Under the pieces are notes generated by a model. The model had not been told where the DNA came from, did not search any database, and saw nothing but the letters and a program-made list of their open reading frames with translations. A stretch of 64,000 nucleotides of DNA, from positions 71,851 to 135,850 of the forward strand of contig JBAZCF010000009.1 in the NCBI GenBank assembly GCA_041671045.1, read 5' to 3'. Each line of letters begins with the position of its first letter. Positions within the stretch are counted from its first letter, which is position 1. Source of the DNA: Parachlamydiales bacterium. GTDB taxonomy: Bacteria; Chlamydiota; Chlamydiia; Chlamydiales; JABDDJ01. Below, in pieces: positions 7,110 to 16,903 of the stretch. The position numbers and the translations under genes were made by a program.

Positions 7110-9869
7110 TTACACCCTGATATCAGGTTGAAGCTCCACAGGCTTGATCCCCTCTGTCGCTTTGATCGACGGCGGCGGCGGCGGCGGAGGTGTGAGAGGC
7201 ATTTTTCTATTGAGTTCCTCTGCTTCACGAATGCGTTTCCGCTTCTCTTCAATATCCCACTTACCATTGATAATGAGATCTACGTCTTTCGCATCTAAAG
7301 TTTCAAACTCCATCAACATCTGCGTCATTAACTCAAGATGCTCTCTGTACTTTAGAATAATCTCTTTGGCACGTCTATAAGCATTGTCCAAGAGCTGGCG
7401 CACTTCACTATCAATTGCACGGGCGGTTTCTTCGGAATATTTCTTTTCGTAATAGTTGGTAAGGCCTAAATGCTGTCCGGAATCTGAACGTTCATCATAG
7501 GCTACGAGACCGAGTTTTTCGCTCATCCCCCATTCACATACCATACTACGGGCTAAACTAGTCGCCTGTTCGATGTCTTGACGGGCACCACTGGAGATAT
7601 CCCCTATAAAGACTTCTTCCGCAACACGTCCACCCATTAACACTGCAAGCTGATCGAAAGCTTCACGCTTCCACATACTGACACGATTCTTTTTAGGCAG
7701 GAAGAATGTCGCACCTAAAGACATGCCGCGTGGAATAATCGTCACCTTATCAATCGGATCTGCATGCTCTACAACTAATCCCACGATAGCGTGACCGGAT
7801 TCGTGATAGGCTGTTGTTTTCTTCTCTTCGTTATCTAGCTCTAAGCTGCGTCTTTCTTTTCCATAGAGCACTTTGTCGCGTGCTTCTGTCGCTTCTTGCA
7901 TGGTAACGGCAGAACGCCCTTTACGGGCTGCCAACAATGCTGCTTCATTCAAGAGGTTGGCTAGGTCAGCGCCTGAAGAACCGGGAGTCGCACGTGCAAT
8001 AGACATTAGATCGACGGAAGGATCTAATTTGATTTTGCGTGCATGGACTTTCAAGATATCATAACGGCCCTTAATGTCAGGCAAATTGATGATAACTCTA
8101 CGGTCAAACCTTCCAGGACGCAATAGGGCTTTATCCAGCACATCCGGGCGGTTGGTCGCTGCCATCAGAATGACGCCTTCGTTAGTATCAAAGCCGTCCA
8201 TTTCAACCAGAAGCTGGTTAAGCGTTTGTTCGCGTTCGTCATGACCCCCGCCAATGCCTGCACCTCTATGGCGACCCACAGCGTCGATCTCATCCATAAA
8301 GATGATGCAAGGTGCGTTTTTCTTCGCTTCGGAGAACATATCACGGATACGGCTTGCACCTACACCGACAAACATCTCAACAAAGTCAGAGCCTGAGATA
8401 GAGAAGAATGGTCTGTCGGCTTCTCCAGCCACGGCTTTTGCAATAAGAGTCTTACCTGTACCCGGAGGACCGATCAAAAGAACGCCTTTGGGAATACGGC
8501 CGCCGAGGGCAGTGAATTTATTGGGCGACTTTAAGAAGTCGACAATCTCTTGTAATTCCTCGATAGCTTCGTCTACGCCGGCAACATCCTTAAATGTCAG
8601 TTTATTGGACCCTTTTTGCAGGAGTTTTGCAGGAGATTTGCCGAAATTCATAGCGTTTGACCCCATCCCCTTCATTTGTCTTGCAAACAGGAAGTAGAGG
8701 GCGAATAACACCAGTAGGACAGGCAGAAGCGTCACGAGATAGCTCATATAATTGGGAGCAGGCTCTTCGCTTTTAAAGGTTTTTTCCAGCACAAGGTTCA
8801 ATGGCTGGTCAGGAGCTTTGAAAGAGGCGCCTTTATTGGCAGGAAAACGCTCCCACTCCTCTCTGGCTGTAGCAAACCATTGTGTGAATAAATCAGGATC
8901 TTGTTTTTCAAGGGCGCGAGTCGACAGTTCTTTGTTATTGAAGAACCAGACAGTATTAGCGACGTTTTGGCGGGCTTTATCCAGCTGCACAGAGTTGTCA
9001 TCTAATTTTGTATTGATTTGGTTGAGATCTTCAATCGTAGTTTTATAAGAACGGACGCTGCGTAATGCGGCTAGCTTTGTACGGTTTTGAGCTGTATTCA
9101 ACTCATTAACGGTCTGCTGCAAACTATCTAGGCTTTTCCCATAAACAGCAAGGCGGTTAGATGTGCTGAGATTGAGAGTGCTATTGACGCGGGATACATC
9201 ATTATCAATAGACTTCAATGTCAATTTTAACGGTTCGCTGCCCACACCAAGGTAAGGGGATCTGAAATTTTTAATAAGGCCTGACAAAGCATTACCAAAA
9301 GCATCCACAGTTTGCTGAGGAGTTTCGGCGTTCATGGCGTCAAAGCGTTTTTTCAAATCAGCTAAAGACTCTGCCTTTTTGTTAGGCAATTGTTTAACAA
9401 CAATGGAATAGTCTCTACTTGGGGTGCTATAGAAATCTTCGACAACGACATAGCCCTCTTTCTGAAGAGGTTGACCTGTCAGCAGGAGGAACCATTCCGC
9501 AGCTTCAGTAATAGCTCCGCGCATAGCTTCCAGCTCGGAAGTGACGTGCTGCTGTTTTTGGGTAAGTTCTAACTGGTTGTAGAGAAGCTCCAGATATTTA
9601 TAGCGCTGTTTGCCCTCTTCTGTCTCCCTATCCCTAAATTTGCCGCTAAAAGTGACAAGATTATCGTTGAGAGCTATTTTGCGGTTGTCTTCCGGTTGAA
9701 GTAGTTGGAGGTTGACCAAACTTTCTAGCTGATAACTAAAAGAGACGTTGGCTCTTTTCGTTTCGATCATGTTCTGGACAAGCATCATCAAAAGAAAGGC
9801 GGCCATAAGCAGCCAAACGAAACTGTTGGAGAAACCTTTCTTCATATCTTGTTTATTGTCATCATTCAT
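7110..9869 (-). CDS. ftsH: ATP-dependent zinc metalloprotease FtsH, long chlamydial form
   Basis: Membrane-anchored AAA+ protease for quality control of membrane and regulatory proteins. The 919 residues far exceed the ~650 of E. coli because of a long extracytoplasmic domain between TM1 (about 17-33) and TM2 (about 376-396); chlamydial FtsH is similarly long. Then come the Walker A GPPGTGKT (about 465), Walker B IIFMDEIDAVG, the second region of homology ATNRPDVLDKALLRPGRFDR, and the zinc motif HESGH (about 690). The tail is Pro-rich with a run of seven prolines. It neighbours tilS as in Chlamydia. Confidence 0.97.
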   Translation of the reverse strand: MNDDNKQDMKKGFSNSFVWLLMAAFLLMMLVQNMIETKRANVSFSYQLESLVNLQLLQPEDNRKIALNDNLVTFSGKFRDRETEEGKQRYKYLELLYNQLELTQKQQHVTSELEAMRGAITEAAEWFLLLTGQPLQKEGYVVVEDFYSTPSRDYSIVVKQLPNKKAESLADLKKRFDAMNAETPQQTVDAFGNALSGLIKNFRSPYLGVGSEPLKLTLKSIDNDVSRVNSTLNLSTSNRLAVYGKSLDSLQQTVNELNTAQNRTKLAALRSVRSYKTTIEDLNQINTKLDDNSVQLDKARQNVANTVWFFNNKELSTRALEKQDPDLFTQWFATAREEWERFPANKGASFKAPDQPLNLVLEKTFKSEEPAPNYMSYLVTLLPVLLVLFALYFLFARQMKGMGSNAMNFGKSPAKLLQKGSNKLTFKDVAGVDEAIEELQEIVDFLKSPNKFTALGGRIPKGVLLIGPPGTGKTLIAKAVAGEADRPFFSISGSDFVEMFVGVGASRIRDMFSEAKKNAPCIIFMDEIDAVGRHRGAGIGGGHDEREQTLNQLLVEMDGFDTNEGVILMAATNRPDVLDKALLRPGRFDRRVIINLPDIKGRYDILKVHARKIKLDPSVDLMSIARATPGSSGADLANLLNEAALLAARKGRSAVTMQEATEARDKVLYGKERRSLELDNEEKKTTAYHESGHAIVGLVVEHADPIDKVTIIPRGMSLGATFFLPKKNRVSMWKREAFDQLAVLMGGRVAEEVFIGDISSGARQDIEQATSLARSMVCEWGMSEKLGLVAYDERSDSGQHLGLTNYYEKKYSEETARAIDSEVRQLLDNAYRRAKEIILKYREHLELMTQMLMEFETLDAKDVDLIINGKWDIEEKRKRIREAEELNRKMPLTPPPPPPPSIKATEGIKPVELQPDIRV

Positions 9870-9962
9870 AAGCTAAACCAATTCAAATAATCTGTAATAA
9901 TCTACAAAGTTGCATTATTCCACTCTATCAAAACTCCCATTCAGCCGCAACGTTATTGGGTA

Positions 9963-11273
9963 TCACTCACGGGAAAGAGTAATCAAGAGGGGCAACTTAT
10001 CATTAATTAAAGGGGGACCTAAGAATTCTGCAGTGACCGCATCCTTGTCCCAGATCACCGGAATAAGTTGCCTTAGAAAAGCGGGGACTTTCGAATCACT
10101 CCACCAATGACCTAACTCCTTATTGCGCGGGATTAACGTGGCGTGCGAGTCTCCCAAGCCTGCAAAATATTCACTGTCAGGCACTTGAACAGACACTTCC
10201 CCTTTCCACAGATTTTTCCATCCAGAATGGTTCCTAGCGCCGCTAATATTTCTCTCTAAGGTAATTTTCCATTCACCCCAGTGATTCTCCCCTAATTTAA
10301 GGGGTAGGCGTTCTGACTTCTGATCGGAAACTTGTAAGGCAAAAATATATCCCCTGTCTACATAGAGAGTAGTCTGGCCTATAACGTAGGATTTATTCGC
10401 TGCATTTCCTTTCAAATCAATGACAATTCCCTCCATAAGAACTGAAGGGACGGCGAAATCTTGATTCCTAAACAGGGCGTAAAGAATATGTTTTAAAACA
10501 AAAGGATGCAACTGAGCCCTATTATTACAGTCCACCATCCATCCACACCAACCCTTTTCCACTGGAGGCAGCTGAGTGGAAATAAAATCTTCTAATTCAT
10601 TCAATGTTTCCCCTAGACGAGCTAGAGGAGGCGCAATCTCTTTCCCAAAATAGTTTGATAACTGCGGGATCAGGGCACTACGCATCTTCGCACGAGTATA
10701 TTTCTCACTATAATTAGTGGGGTCATCGAAAGCTTGAATACTCTGCGCTTGGATATAGTCGAGGATATTTTTCTTAGTTAGTTTTAGGAAAGGACGATAT
10801 AACACCAAGCCCTGATAAGTGCTTTTTTCTTGCATCCCTTTGGAAGAAAGCAATGAAGCGCCCTCAAAAACACGCTTTAATACAGTTTCAGCCTGATCAT
10901 CCGCATGATGCGCTAATAGAACCCCAGCATAACCGTACTTCTGACAGACCTCCGCAAAAAAATTCAGCCGAGCCTCCCGGCAGGCCTCTTCCAGATTTCC
11001 TTGCATCAAGGAGGGATCCAAAGTCTTAAGATGCCAATCCAAATTTTTAGCTTTAACGATTTTTTCTAGAGTAAGAGCTTCTTGGGTACTCTCTGACCGC
11101 CAGCAATGATCGACATGAGCAACCCCTACTTCCAAACCAGGGAAGCGGTGCTTGCTATGGAAGGCGTGCAGCATAGCCATAGAGTCAGGTCCACCTGAAA
11201 CTGCAAGCAATACTTTAGAACGGATAAGTCCGTATTTAAATAGGAAGTGATGGAGGGTATCCGCCAAATGCAT
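9963..11273 (-). CDS. tilS: tRNA(Ile)-lysidine synthase TilS
   Basis: ATP-dependent enzyme that converts C34 of the CAU-anticodon tRNA-Ile to lysidine, so that AUA is read as Ile. The N-terminal N-type ATP pyrophosphatase domain shows the PP-loop VLLAVSGGPDSMAML (about residues 21-35) and LLAHHADDQAETVLKR; residues after about 200 form the tRNA-binding part. The start ATG at 11273 overlaps the TGA of the GYF gene (TGATG), so the longer in-frame form beginning at 11339 is rejected; this gives 436 residues, normal for the family. Chlamydia has the same ftsH-tilS adjacency. Confidence 0.93.
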   Translation of the reverse strand: MHLADTLHHFLFKYGLIRSKVLLAVSGGPDSMAMLHAFHSKHRFPGLEVGVAHVDHCWRSESTQEALTLEKIVKAKNLDWHLKTLDPSLMQGNLEEACREARLNFFAEVCQKYGYAGVLLAHHADDQAETVLKRVFEGASLLSSKGMQEKSTYQGLVLYRPFLKLTKKNILDYIQAQSIQAFDDPTNYSEKYTRAKMRSALIPQLSNYFGKEIAPPLARLGETLNELEDFISTQLPPVEKGWCGWMVDCNNRAQLHPFVLKHILYALFRNQDFAVPSVLMEGIVIDLKGNAANKSYVIGQTTLYVDRGYIFALQVSDQKSERLPLKLGENHWGEWKITLERNISGARNHSGWKNLWKGEVSVQVPDSEYFAGLGDSHATLIPRNKELGHWWSDSKVPAFLRQLIPVIWDKDAVTAEFLGPPLINDKLPLLITLSRE

Positions 11274-11617
11274 CAAGAACCGCGGGAATATATTGCAAGA
11301 TACGTTAAGACAATTCCTAAAACCAGCAGCCAAAACCAAAAAGAAGAAGGATCTTGGTAGGAAAGGGTCAGCTCGTCTCCTGCAGGATTGAGGAGAGGAG
11401 TTTTTTTTATCTCAGGGGCAATTTCTTGCGGGTCTTCAAAAAGCCGCTGCAGTTCAGGAACATGACGCGCAGGGGTCCACTTGTCGCTCCCCTCTTTTCG
11501 GACATAGAGGTCAGGAGTCAAAGCAGGGTGGGATTGCACTTCAGCCAAAGAGAAAGGCCCCTCTTCTTTGCCGTTCACCCATAAATACCATATCTTATTC
11601 TTAGCAATTTCCTGCAT
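11273..11617 (-). CDS. GYF_2-domain membrane protein
   Basis: A 114-residue protein. Residues 8-58 match the GYF_2 pattern (WYLWVNGKEEGPFSLAEVQS ... KWTPARHVPELQRLF), a small fold that often binds proline-rich or other short peptides. A short linker and one membrane helix follow at about 92-110 (FWFWLLVLGIVLTYLAI). It is probably anchored in the inner membrane with the domain in the cytoplasm. It is translationally coupled to tilS (TGATG). The partner is unknown; the proline-rich tail of FtsH encoded two genes away is a tempting but untested candidate. Confidence 0.75.
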   Translation of the reverse strand: MQEIAKNKIWYLWVNGKEEGPFSLAEVQSHPALTPDLYVRKEGSDKWTPARHVPELQRLFEDPQEIAPEIKKTPLLNPAGDELTLSYQDPSSFWFWLLVLGIVLTYLAIYSRGS

Positions 11618-11641
11618 CTGCTATCTCGTTTTTATTATTAA

Positions 11642-11739
11642 TAGACTTCTTTCGACATTCCATTTGATTGTTAAAACTGCCACTTTTGGCATCTTTACCG
11701 GCAAATTTCTCTACCAAAGCGAATTTCGAAAGAAGTCTA
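11642..11739. mobile_element. 98-bp MITE-like element with 19-bp terminal inverted repeats
   Basis: The left end TAGACTTCTTTCGACATTC (11642-11660) and right end GAATTTCGAAAGAAGTCTA (11721-11739) are inverted repeats with one mismatch around a 60-bp core. It lies in the spacer between the divergent GYF-tilS and lptF genes. Related single ends occur at 16695-16708 and 48259-48283. It carries no transposase, so it would be non-autonomous. Confidence 0.55.
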
Positions 11740-11895
11740 ATGCCATTCGTCGGAATTGTGACGAGGGCTATCGCATAAACAAACAATAAAAATTTCTTTG
11801 AATTTTTCTATCTATTGCAAGCTGGATAGTTAATTATGCAACAATGCAGCTTTTCAGTATAATATTACTAAAATATTGTTTTTAGCGGTTAGTTT

Positions 11896-13035
11896 ATGCC
11901 AATGTTGTGGAAATATTTAGTGTATGACTATTTAAAAGTCATGGCGCTATGTACAATCTCATTTGTAGCTATCCTGCTAACCCTCCGTTTTGACGAAATT
12001 GCGCACTTTGCCTGCTTAGGTTCCTCTGCAGGAGAACTTGCCCAATTCATCACCCTGCAGCTTCCTTATCTACTCCCGATCGCATTACCGATAGCAGCAT
12101 TGATTTCCTCATACCTCCTTTTCTCACGTTTGTCCATACGCCAGGAACTGACTGCTCTGAGAGCTTGCGGTGTGGGGCTGTTTGCTATTTTAACCCCTAT
12201 CCTGATTACAGCGACCTTCCTGACGGCAGCGGACTTCTATCTAACGTCTGAGATAGCCTCACAAGCTCACCTCACGAATGGCCAGCTTCGCCATAAATTA
12301 CGCACGATCAATCCCTTGATTCTCCTACAGAATAAACGTATCCTATCCATGCAAGGTATCTCTTGCGAAACTTTAGGCACTTCCACCTACGCAGAATTTG
12401 CCGGCGATGTTTTCTTTGCCATCCCGGATATGCGCAACCAACGGATTGACTTGGCCTTAGCACAATCTATCCGTGGAGATAAAAATGCCGTCATCGGAGA
12501 AAATGTCACATTTATCCTTCCCGTAGCAGAGGAAAATGGCTTTGACGCATTAAACATTGAGAACATTTCCCTATTGGAAACACCTTACGACGCCTTCACT
12601 CCTGCGCTTCAACAGAAAAGTTGGAACGTCCATCCCGACCATCTTCAGCTTGCCCTTTTGAATCAGCACCTTACTGTACAGAAGGATAATTTGAGCCTCG
12701 CCTGTGAACAAAAGAACTCTGAACGATGCAAAGAGGCCAAGAAAAATATATCTCGAGTCTATACTGAATTGGGCAGAAGAGTATCAGCAGCGCTCGCACT
12801 ATTTACCTTCACGTTATTGGGGGCCGCATTTAGCATCCAGATTGGACGGCAGCAGCGCCGCTGGAGCATGCTTACTCTTGGTCTTCTATCCGGTGTTTTC
12901 CTGTTATGTTACTTTCTTGCCAAAAGTTTAGATGATAAGGTTGTTCCTGCACTCTTATTATATTTTGTCCCCCAGCTTTTTTTGATAAGCTTGTCATCCT
13001 TCAAGCTCTACCGATTAAATCATGGGAAGGAGTAA
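11896..13035 (+). CDS. lptF: LPS export permease, LptF/LptG (YjgP/YjgQ) family, first copy
   Basis: An inner-membrane subunit of the LptB2FG ABC exporter that extracts lipopolysaccharide and passes it to the periplasmic bridge. The 379 residues show the family layout: an N-terminal group of membrane helices (about 10-120), a large periplasmic beta-jellyroll region (about 125-285), then a C-terminal helix group. Motifs such as LPIALPIAALISSYLLFSRL and RQELTALRACGVG fit the YjgP/YjgQ coupling region. The paralogue follows within 50 bp. Which copy is LptF and which LptG is inferred from gene order only. Confidence 0.85.
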   Translation: MPMLWKYLVYDYLKVMALCTISFVAILLTLRFDEIAHFACLGSSAGELAQFITLQLPYLLPIALPIAALISSYLLFSRLSIRQELTALRACGVGLFAILTPILITATFLTAADFYLTSEIASQAHLTNGQLRHKLRTINPLILLQNKRILSMQGISCETLGTSTYAEFAGDVFFAIPDMRNQRIDLALAQSIRGDKNAVIGENVTFILPVAEENGFDALNIENISLLETPYDAFTPALQQKSWNVHPDHLQLALLNQHLTVQKDNLSLACEQKNSERCKEAKKNISRVYTELGRRVSAALALFTFTLLGAAFSIQIGRQQRRWSMLTLGLLSGVFLLCYFLAKSLDDKVVPALLLYFVPQLFLISLSSFKLYRLNHGKE

Positions 13036-13083
13036 TAGTTTGGGTAATAAATCAGCCTCTGAAAATAATCCTCTGCGATACTA

Positions 13084-14163
13084 GTGTTTATGCAAACTTG
13101 GAAAAAATATATTTGGATACAGCTGCTGCAAGCATTCTTTGGAACGCTCATAGGATTTTACGCTCTCTATGTCCTCATTGATTTTTCCAATCAACTCGGC
13201 GCTTTCCGCAGTAAAGGCATCCATATTTCATGGCTCCAGTGGGGAGTCTACTATGCTTTGGAGTTTGTACACCGCGCAGATGTTTTGATCCCTTTTGCAT
13301 TAAGCTTAGCAACCATGCGTGTACTCCTAAGGTTGAACACTAACAATGAACTAACAGCCTTGCAATGCGGAGGGCTCTCCTTACGTACCCTCATGCGTCC
13401 TTTCCTTATTCTAGGAATCCTTTGTACACTCTTTTTATATGCTAATGAGCAGTGGTTCATCCCGCGCTCTCTAGCTCAAGTCAAATTCCTTCACGCCATA
13501 CGTAAGCAGAAACCTGCTAAGAATTTGCAAGTGGTTCCTCATACTCTTCCCCTAGGCAATAATGCTTTCTTCGTCTACCAAAACTACGAGCCTGACCAGC
13601 TACGGTTCTTTGATGCTTACTGGATTAAAAATATCCATGAAATCTATAAAATCAAATATTTCTATCCTTACGCTCAAATCCCCTATGGCGAATTTGTAGA
13701 GTCCTTCAAGCGCGATGAAAAAGGTAAATTGAATGTGACTTCCTCCGATTCTTTTCTCGCTCTGACTGACCTTAAAATCAGCAATGACTCCCTTAAAACA
13801 GCCTCCGCTATTCCGGAACTGCAGCCTCTTTCCGAACTGTGGAGTGAAATTAAATCCCCCGGAACAATGCTAACCCCGCGCGAAGCTCAGATCTCCACCG
13901 TCTTCTTCCACAAGGCATCCATGCCGTTGCTTTGCCTTATCGCCGTACTTATTCCCGCCTCCTTCTGCACCCGTTTTGCACGGCAACTGCCCATTTTTCT
14001 TTACTACGCTATCGGTATTTTCTCTCTTATCGCGTTTTACCTTTTTCTTGATGCCCTCACTGTCATTTCACGAAGGCAGCTGGCCGATCCTGCTTTTTTA
14101 CTTCTCACCCCTATCGGCCTAACAATGCTTTTTGGACTGTACCGCTTCTACAAAATGAGGTAG
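13084..14163 (+). CDS. lptG: LPS export permease, LptF/LptG (YjgP/YjgQ) family, second copy
   Basis: A 359-residue paralogue of the preceding protein with the same helix-jellyroll-helix layout. NNELTALQCGGLSLRTLMRP is the equivalent of the coupling-helix region, and the C-terminal helices are very hydrophobic. The frame opens with GTG at 13084 and ATG at 13090; no clear ribosome-binding site separates them. It ends 4 bp before the murF-alr start, so lptF-lptG-murF/alr form an envelope-biogenesis operon. Chlamydia also has two adjacent permeases of this family next to tilS. Confidence 0.85.
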   Translation: MFMQTWKKYIWIQLLQAFFGTLIGFYALYVLIDFSNQLGAFRSKGIHISWLQWGVYYALEFVHRADVLIPFALSLATMRVLLRLNTNNELTALQCGGLSLRTLMRPFLILGILCTLFLYANEQWFIPRSLAQVKFLHAIRKQKPAKNLQVVPHTLPLGNNAFFVYQNYEPDQLRFFDAYWIKNIHEIYKIKYFYPYAQIPYGEFVESFKRDEKGKLNVTSSDSFLALTDLKISNDSLKTASAIPELQPLSELWSEIKSPGTMLTPREAQISTVFFHKASMPLLCLIAVLIPASFCTRFARQLPIFLYYAIGIFSLIAFYLFLDALTVISRRQLADPAFLLLTPIGLTMLFGLYRFYKMR

Positions 14164-14167
14164 AATT

Positions 14168-16690
14168 ATGGACCCTTTCGATCTTCAGTTATGCCCTGAA
14201 ATAGCCTCGCTCCTAAATAAACTCCACATCCACTCCCCTACATTTATCGACCAGGTCGCCATTGACTCCAGGCGCATTAGCTCTCCCCATTCCATATTCT
14301 TCGCCCTTCAAGGAACCCATGACGGTCATCATTTTATCGAAAATGCTATCTCCAATGGAGCTCGTTTCGCAGTGGTAAAAGAGGACTTTCCCGCACTTGC
14401 CCTTCCCCAATCCATCCATCTGCTGCGTGTTCACTCTCCGCTCCAAACTCTGCAATCATTAGCCGGAAGCTACCGCAAGCAGCTTAAAGACACTACTTTC
14501 GTTGCCATCGCAGGCTCTTTCGGAAAAACTATGCTGAAAGACCTTCTTTGGAATATCCTGCGACTTCAGTATCCTATCGCTGCCTCACCGGGGAGCTATA
14601 ATAGCCAAATCGGCGTTCCTCTTAGCCTATTCACTGTCTCCTCCAAAGATAAGATCGCCCTCATTGAAACTGCCGTCTCCGAACCGGGAGAAATGGATAT
14701 CCTGCATAAAATGGTCCTCCCGGACAGAGGGATCATCACCCACTTTGGAAAAAAACACCTCCACACTATGGGCGATATCACCACTACGGTGCATGAAATT
14801 ATGCTGCTCTTCAAATTACTCCCGAAGGATTCCTGGCTGCTGGCACCCAAAAGCACACTACTAGCACCATTTAGCGTTAAAATAGATACCGACTTGATCT
14901 GCTGGCATGATAGAAGGGAACATCTTCCTCATGCATTTACTGCCGGATCCACATCTGATCCTGTCCAACCATTCACGATAGTTTTTCCTGATAAGACCGT
15001 TTACGAGAGTATCATCCCGGGGGAACACCACTATTACATCGATCTGCTCAACATGGCTGTAAAAGCGGCTTGGCTCTTAGGAGCAAATCAAGAAAACATT
15101 CTTAATATCCTGAAAGACTTCACACCTGAACCTACCCGTACAGAAATCTGGCAATCTTCGCTTGGCACTACTTTCATCAATGACAGCACTTGCAACGACC
15201 CTCTTTCTATCGACCAATCCTTACTCACCTTGCGCAAAGCTGCCGGTAAAGGACGCAAAATTTTCGTTTTCTCCGGCCTACGCACGACGTCGACCACACC
15301 CGACCACGACTATAAACGCATCGGACAAGCGCTGGTGAAAAATCCTGTAGACCGTCTATTCCTTGTTGGAAATCACCCCTATAATGCTCTGCTAGAACAA
15401 ATCAAATCCTTTTCACCTCAGATCCAGCTATCTCTTTGCCAAGATCATGAGCAAGCGATAGATCTCCTACGTCAAGAAGCACGCCACGATGATGTCATCC
15501 TGCTTAAAGGTTCACGTAAACTTCCCTTCGACACCCTCGCCGGTGCTTTTGCAGATGCCAGCTGCGCCAACCTCTGCATCATTAATCTGGCAGCGATCGA
15601 ATGGAATCTGCAAGCCCTAAAACGCCATCTACCTAATGACACACGCCTCATGGTCATGGTCAAAGCCCACGCCTATGGTAGCGACAGTGTCAGGATGGCG
15701 CGTTTCCTTAATCATGCCGGCGCACATATTTTAGGTGTTTCCTATGTGGACGAAGCTGTTGTTTTGCGTCGCTCAGGGATTACTATGCCCATCTTTGTCA
15801 TCAACGTCCCTCCGCACGAAGCAGCCAAGATTGTTAAATGGAACCTTGAAGCCGGTGTAAGCTCCCTCGCCTCCATCGAAGCTATTGGCAAAGAGGCCGA
15901 ACGGCAAAAGAAAAACATGCCCATCCATCTTCATGTCGACACTGGCATGAGCCGCTTCGGATGCCGCTCCGAAGACACTCTGCCTTTAGCGCAAGTCATT
16001 GCGCAATCCCCTTCCTTAACTTTTGAAGGGGTGATGACACACTTCGCATGCGCAGATGACCCCGTACATGACGACTTCACTCTCCAGCAAATTGCATTGT
16101 TCGATAAATGTATCGAAGAACTGCAAATAAACGGTCTAGACCCAAAGTGGAAACACGCCGCCAATTCTGCCGGCGCCATACGCTTCAAACTACCACAGTA
16201 TAATATGGTCAGGATAGGGCTGGCAGCTTGGGGCCTCCATACTTCGGAAGCAGCAGCTAGCATCTTAGAATTACGACTAGCCCTTTCCCTAATATCGCAC
16301 ATAGAAGGCATCAACCTCTGTAAAAAAGGCGACACCGTTAGCTATGGACGCAGATATCGCATCGAGAAAGACCACCAAGCCATTGCAGTCCTCCCTATAG
16401 GATATTTCGATGGCCTGCATAGACATTACAGTGGTAAAGCGCATGTAATGATCAGAGGACACATCGCTCCGATGGTGGGATCGATCTGCATGGATTATAT
16501 GATGGTGGATGTAACAGCCGTACCGCAAGTAAAAGTAGGCGATCCTGTCCTTATCTTCGGCAGTGATCAATACGGACAGTTCCTTTCTCCTGAAAACCTT
16601 GCCCTTTCAGGCAATTCCATCGCGCATGAATTGATCACCTGCTTGGGACCCCGAATTCCCCGTGTTTTCATTCACGAAGAAGCGCTATAA
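14168..16690 (+). CDS. Bifunctional MurF ligase / alanine racemase
   Basis: A fusion of two peptidoglycan enzymes in 840 residues. The N-terminal part (about 1-460) is a Mur ligase of the MurF type, adding D-Ala-D-Ala to UDP-MurNAc-tripeptide, with the ATP loop AGSFGKTMLKD (about 114-124) and SPGSYNSQIGVPLS. The C-terminal part (about 470-840) is a PLP-dependent alanine racemase with MVMVKAHAYG (PLP Lys about 499), HVDTGMSRFG and SYGRRYR...LPIGYFDG. One protein would make D-Ala and use its dipeptide. This fusion is well known in Bacteroidetes; Chlamydiaceae lack Alr. The ATP loop has Phe where Asn is usual (GSNGKT), and GKKH replaces the common GxAH. Transfer from a Bacteroidetes-like donor is inference. 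Confidence 0.92.
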   Translation: MDPFDLQLCPEIASLLNKLHIHSPTFIDQVAIDSRRISSPHSIFFALQGTHDGHHFIENAISNGARFAVVKEDFPALALPQSIHLLRVHSPLQTLQSLAGSYRKQLKDTTFVAIAGSFGKTMLKDLLWNILRLQYPIAASPGSYNSQIGVPLSLFTVSSKDKIALIETAVSEPGEMDILHKMVLPDRGIITHFGKKHLHTMGDITTTVHEIMLLFKLLPKDSWLLAPKSTLLAPFSVKIDTDLICWHDRREHLPHAFTAGSTSDPVQPFTIVFPDKTVYESIIPGEHHYYIDLLNMAVKAAWLLGANQENILNILKDFTPEPTRTEIWQSSLGTTFINDSTCNDPLSIDQSLLTLRKAAGKGRKIFVFSGLRTTSTTPDHDYKRIGQALVKNPVDRLFLVGNHPYNALLEQIKSFSPQIQLSLCQDHEQAIDLLRQEARHDDVILLKGSRKLPFDTLAGAFADASCANLCIINLAAIEWNLQALKRHLPNDTRLMVMVKAHAYGSDSVRMARFLNHAGAHILGVSYVDEAVVLRRSGITMPIFVINVPPHEAAKIVKWNLEAGVSSLASIEAIGKEAERQKKNMPIHLHVDTGMSRFGCRSEDTLPLAQVIAQSPSLTFEGVMTHFACADDPVHDDFTLQQIALFDKCIEELQINGLDPKWKHAANSAGAIRFKLPQYNMVRIGLAAWGLHTSEAAASILELRLALSLISHIEGINLCKKGDTVSYGRRYRIEKDHQAIAVLPIGYFDGLHRHYSGKAHVMIRGHIAPMVGSICMDYMMVDVTAVPQVKVGDPVLIFGSDQYGQFLSPENLALSGNSIAHELITCLGPRIPRVFIHEEAL

Positions 16691-16715
16691 GAAAGTTCGA
16701 AAGAAGTCAAAATAC

Positions 16716-16871
16716 CTAACGGCTCAATAATTCTTGGCTTAAATCTACTAAATTGTTTAACCTTGGGTTATGTTTAGAATTTTCAAATTTCATACTTTCT
16801 TCACGCATATGTCCATAGGCACTCTGCCTAGCTCTTGGCGTTGGCGCTAATCGTCCCCCTCTTTTTTTAAT
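16716..16871 (-). other. Start-less open frame, possible gene remnant
   Basis: Between murF-alr and tyrP the minus strand holds 51 sense codons ending in TAG at 16716. The frame opens after a TAA and has no start near its beginning. The peptide has protein-like composition (RLAPTPRARQSAYGHM, then FENSKHNPRLNNLVDLS). A copy of the MITE end lies just beyond it at 16695-16708. It could be the tail of a degraded gene or an element-borne fragment; no family recognised. Confidence 0.3.
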
Positions 16872-16903
16872 TTACTAAACGTCATTTTTAGGATTTTTTT
16901 ATC

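Noticed and set aside
11601..11789. Short frames on both strands over the MITE-like element
   Set aside because: They follow the element's inverted repeat and lack initiation signals.
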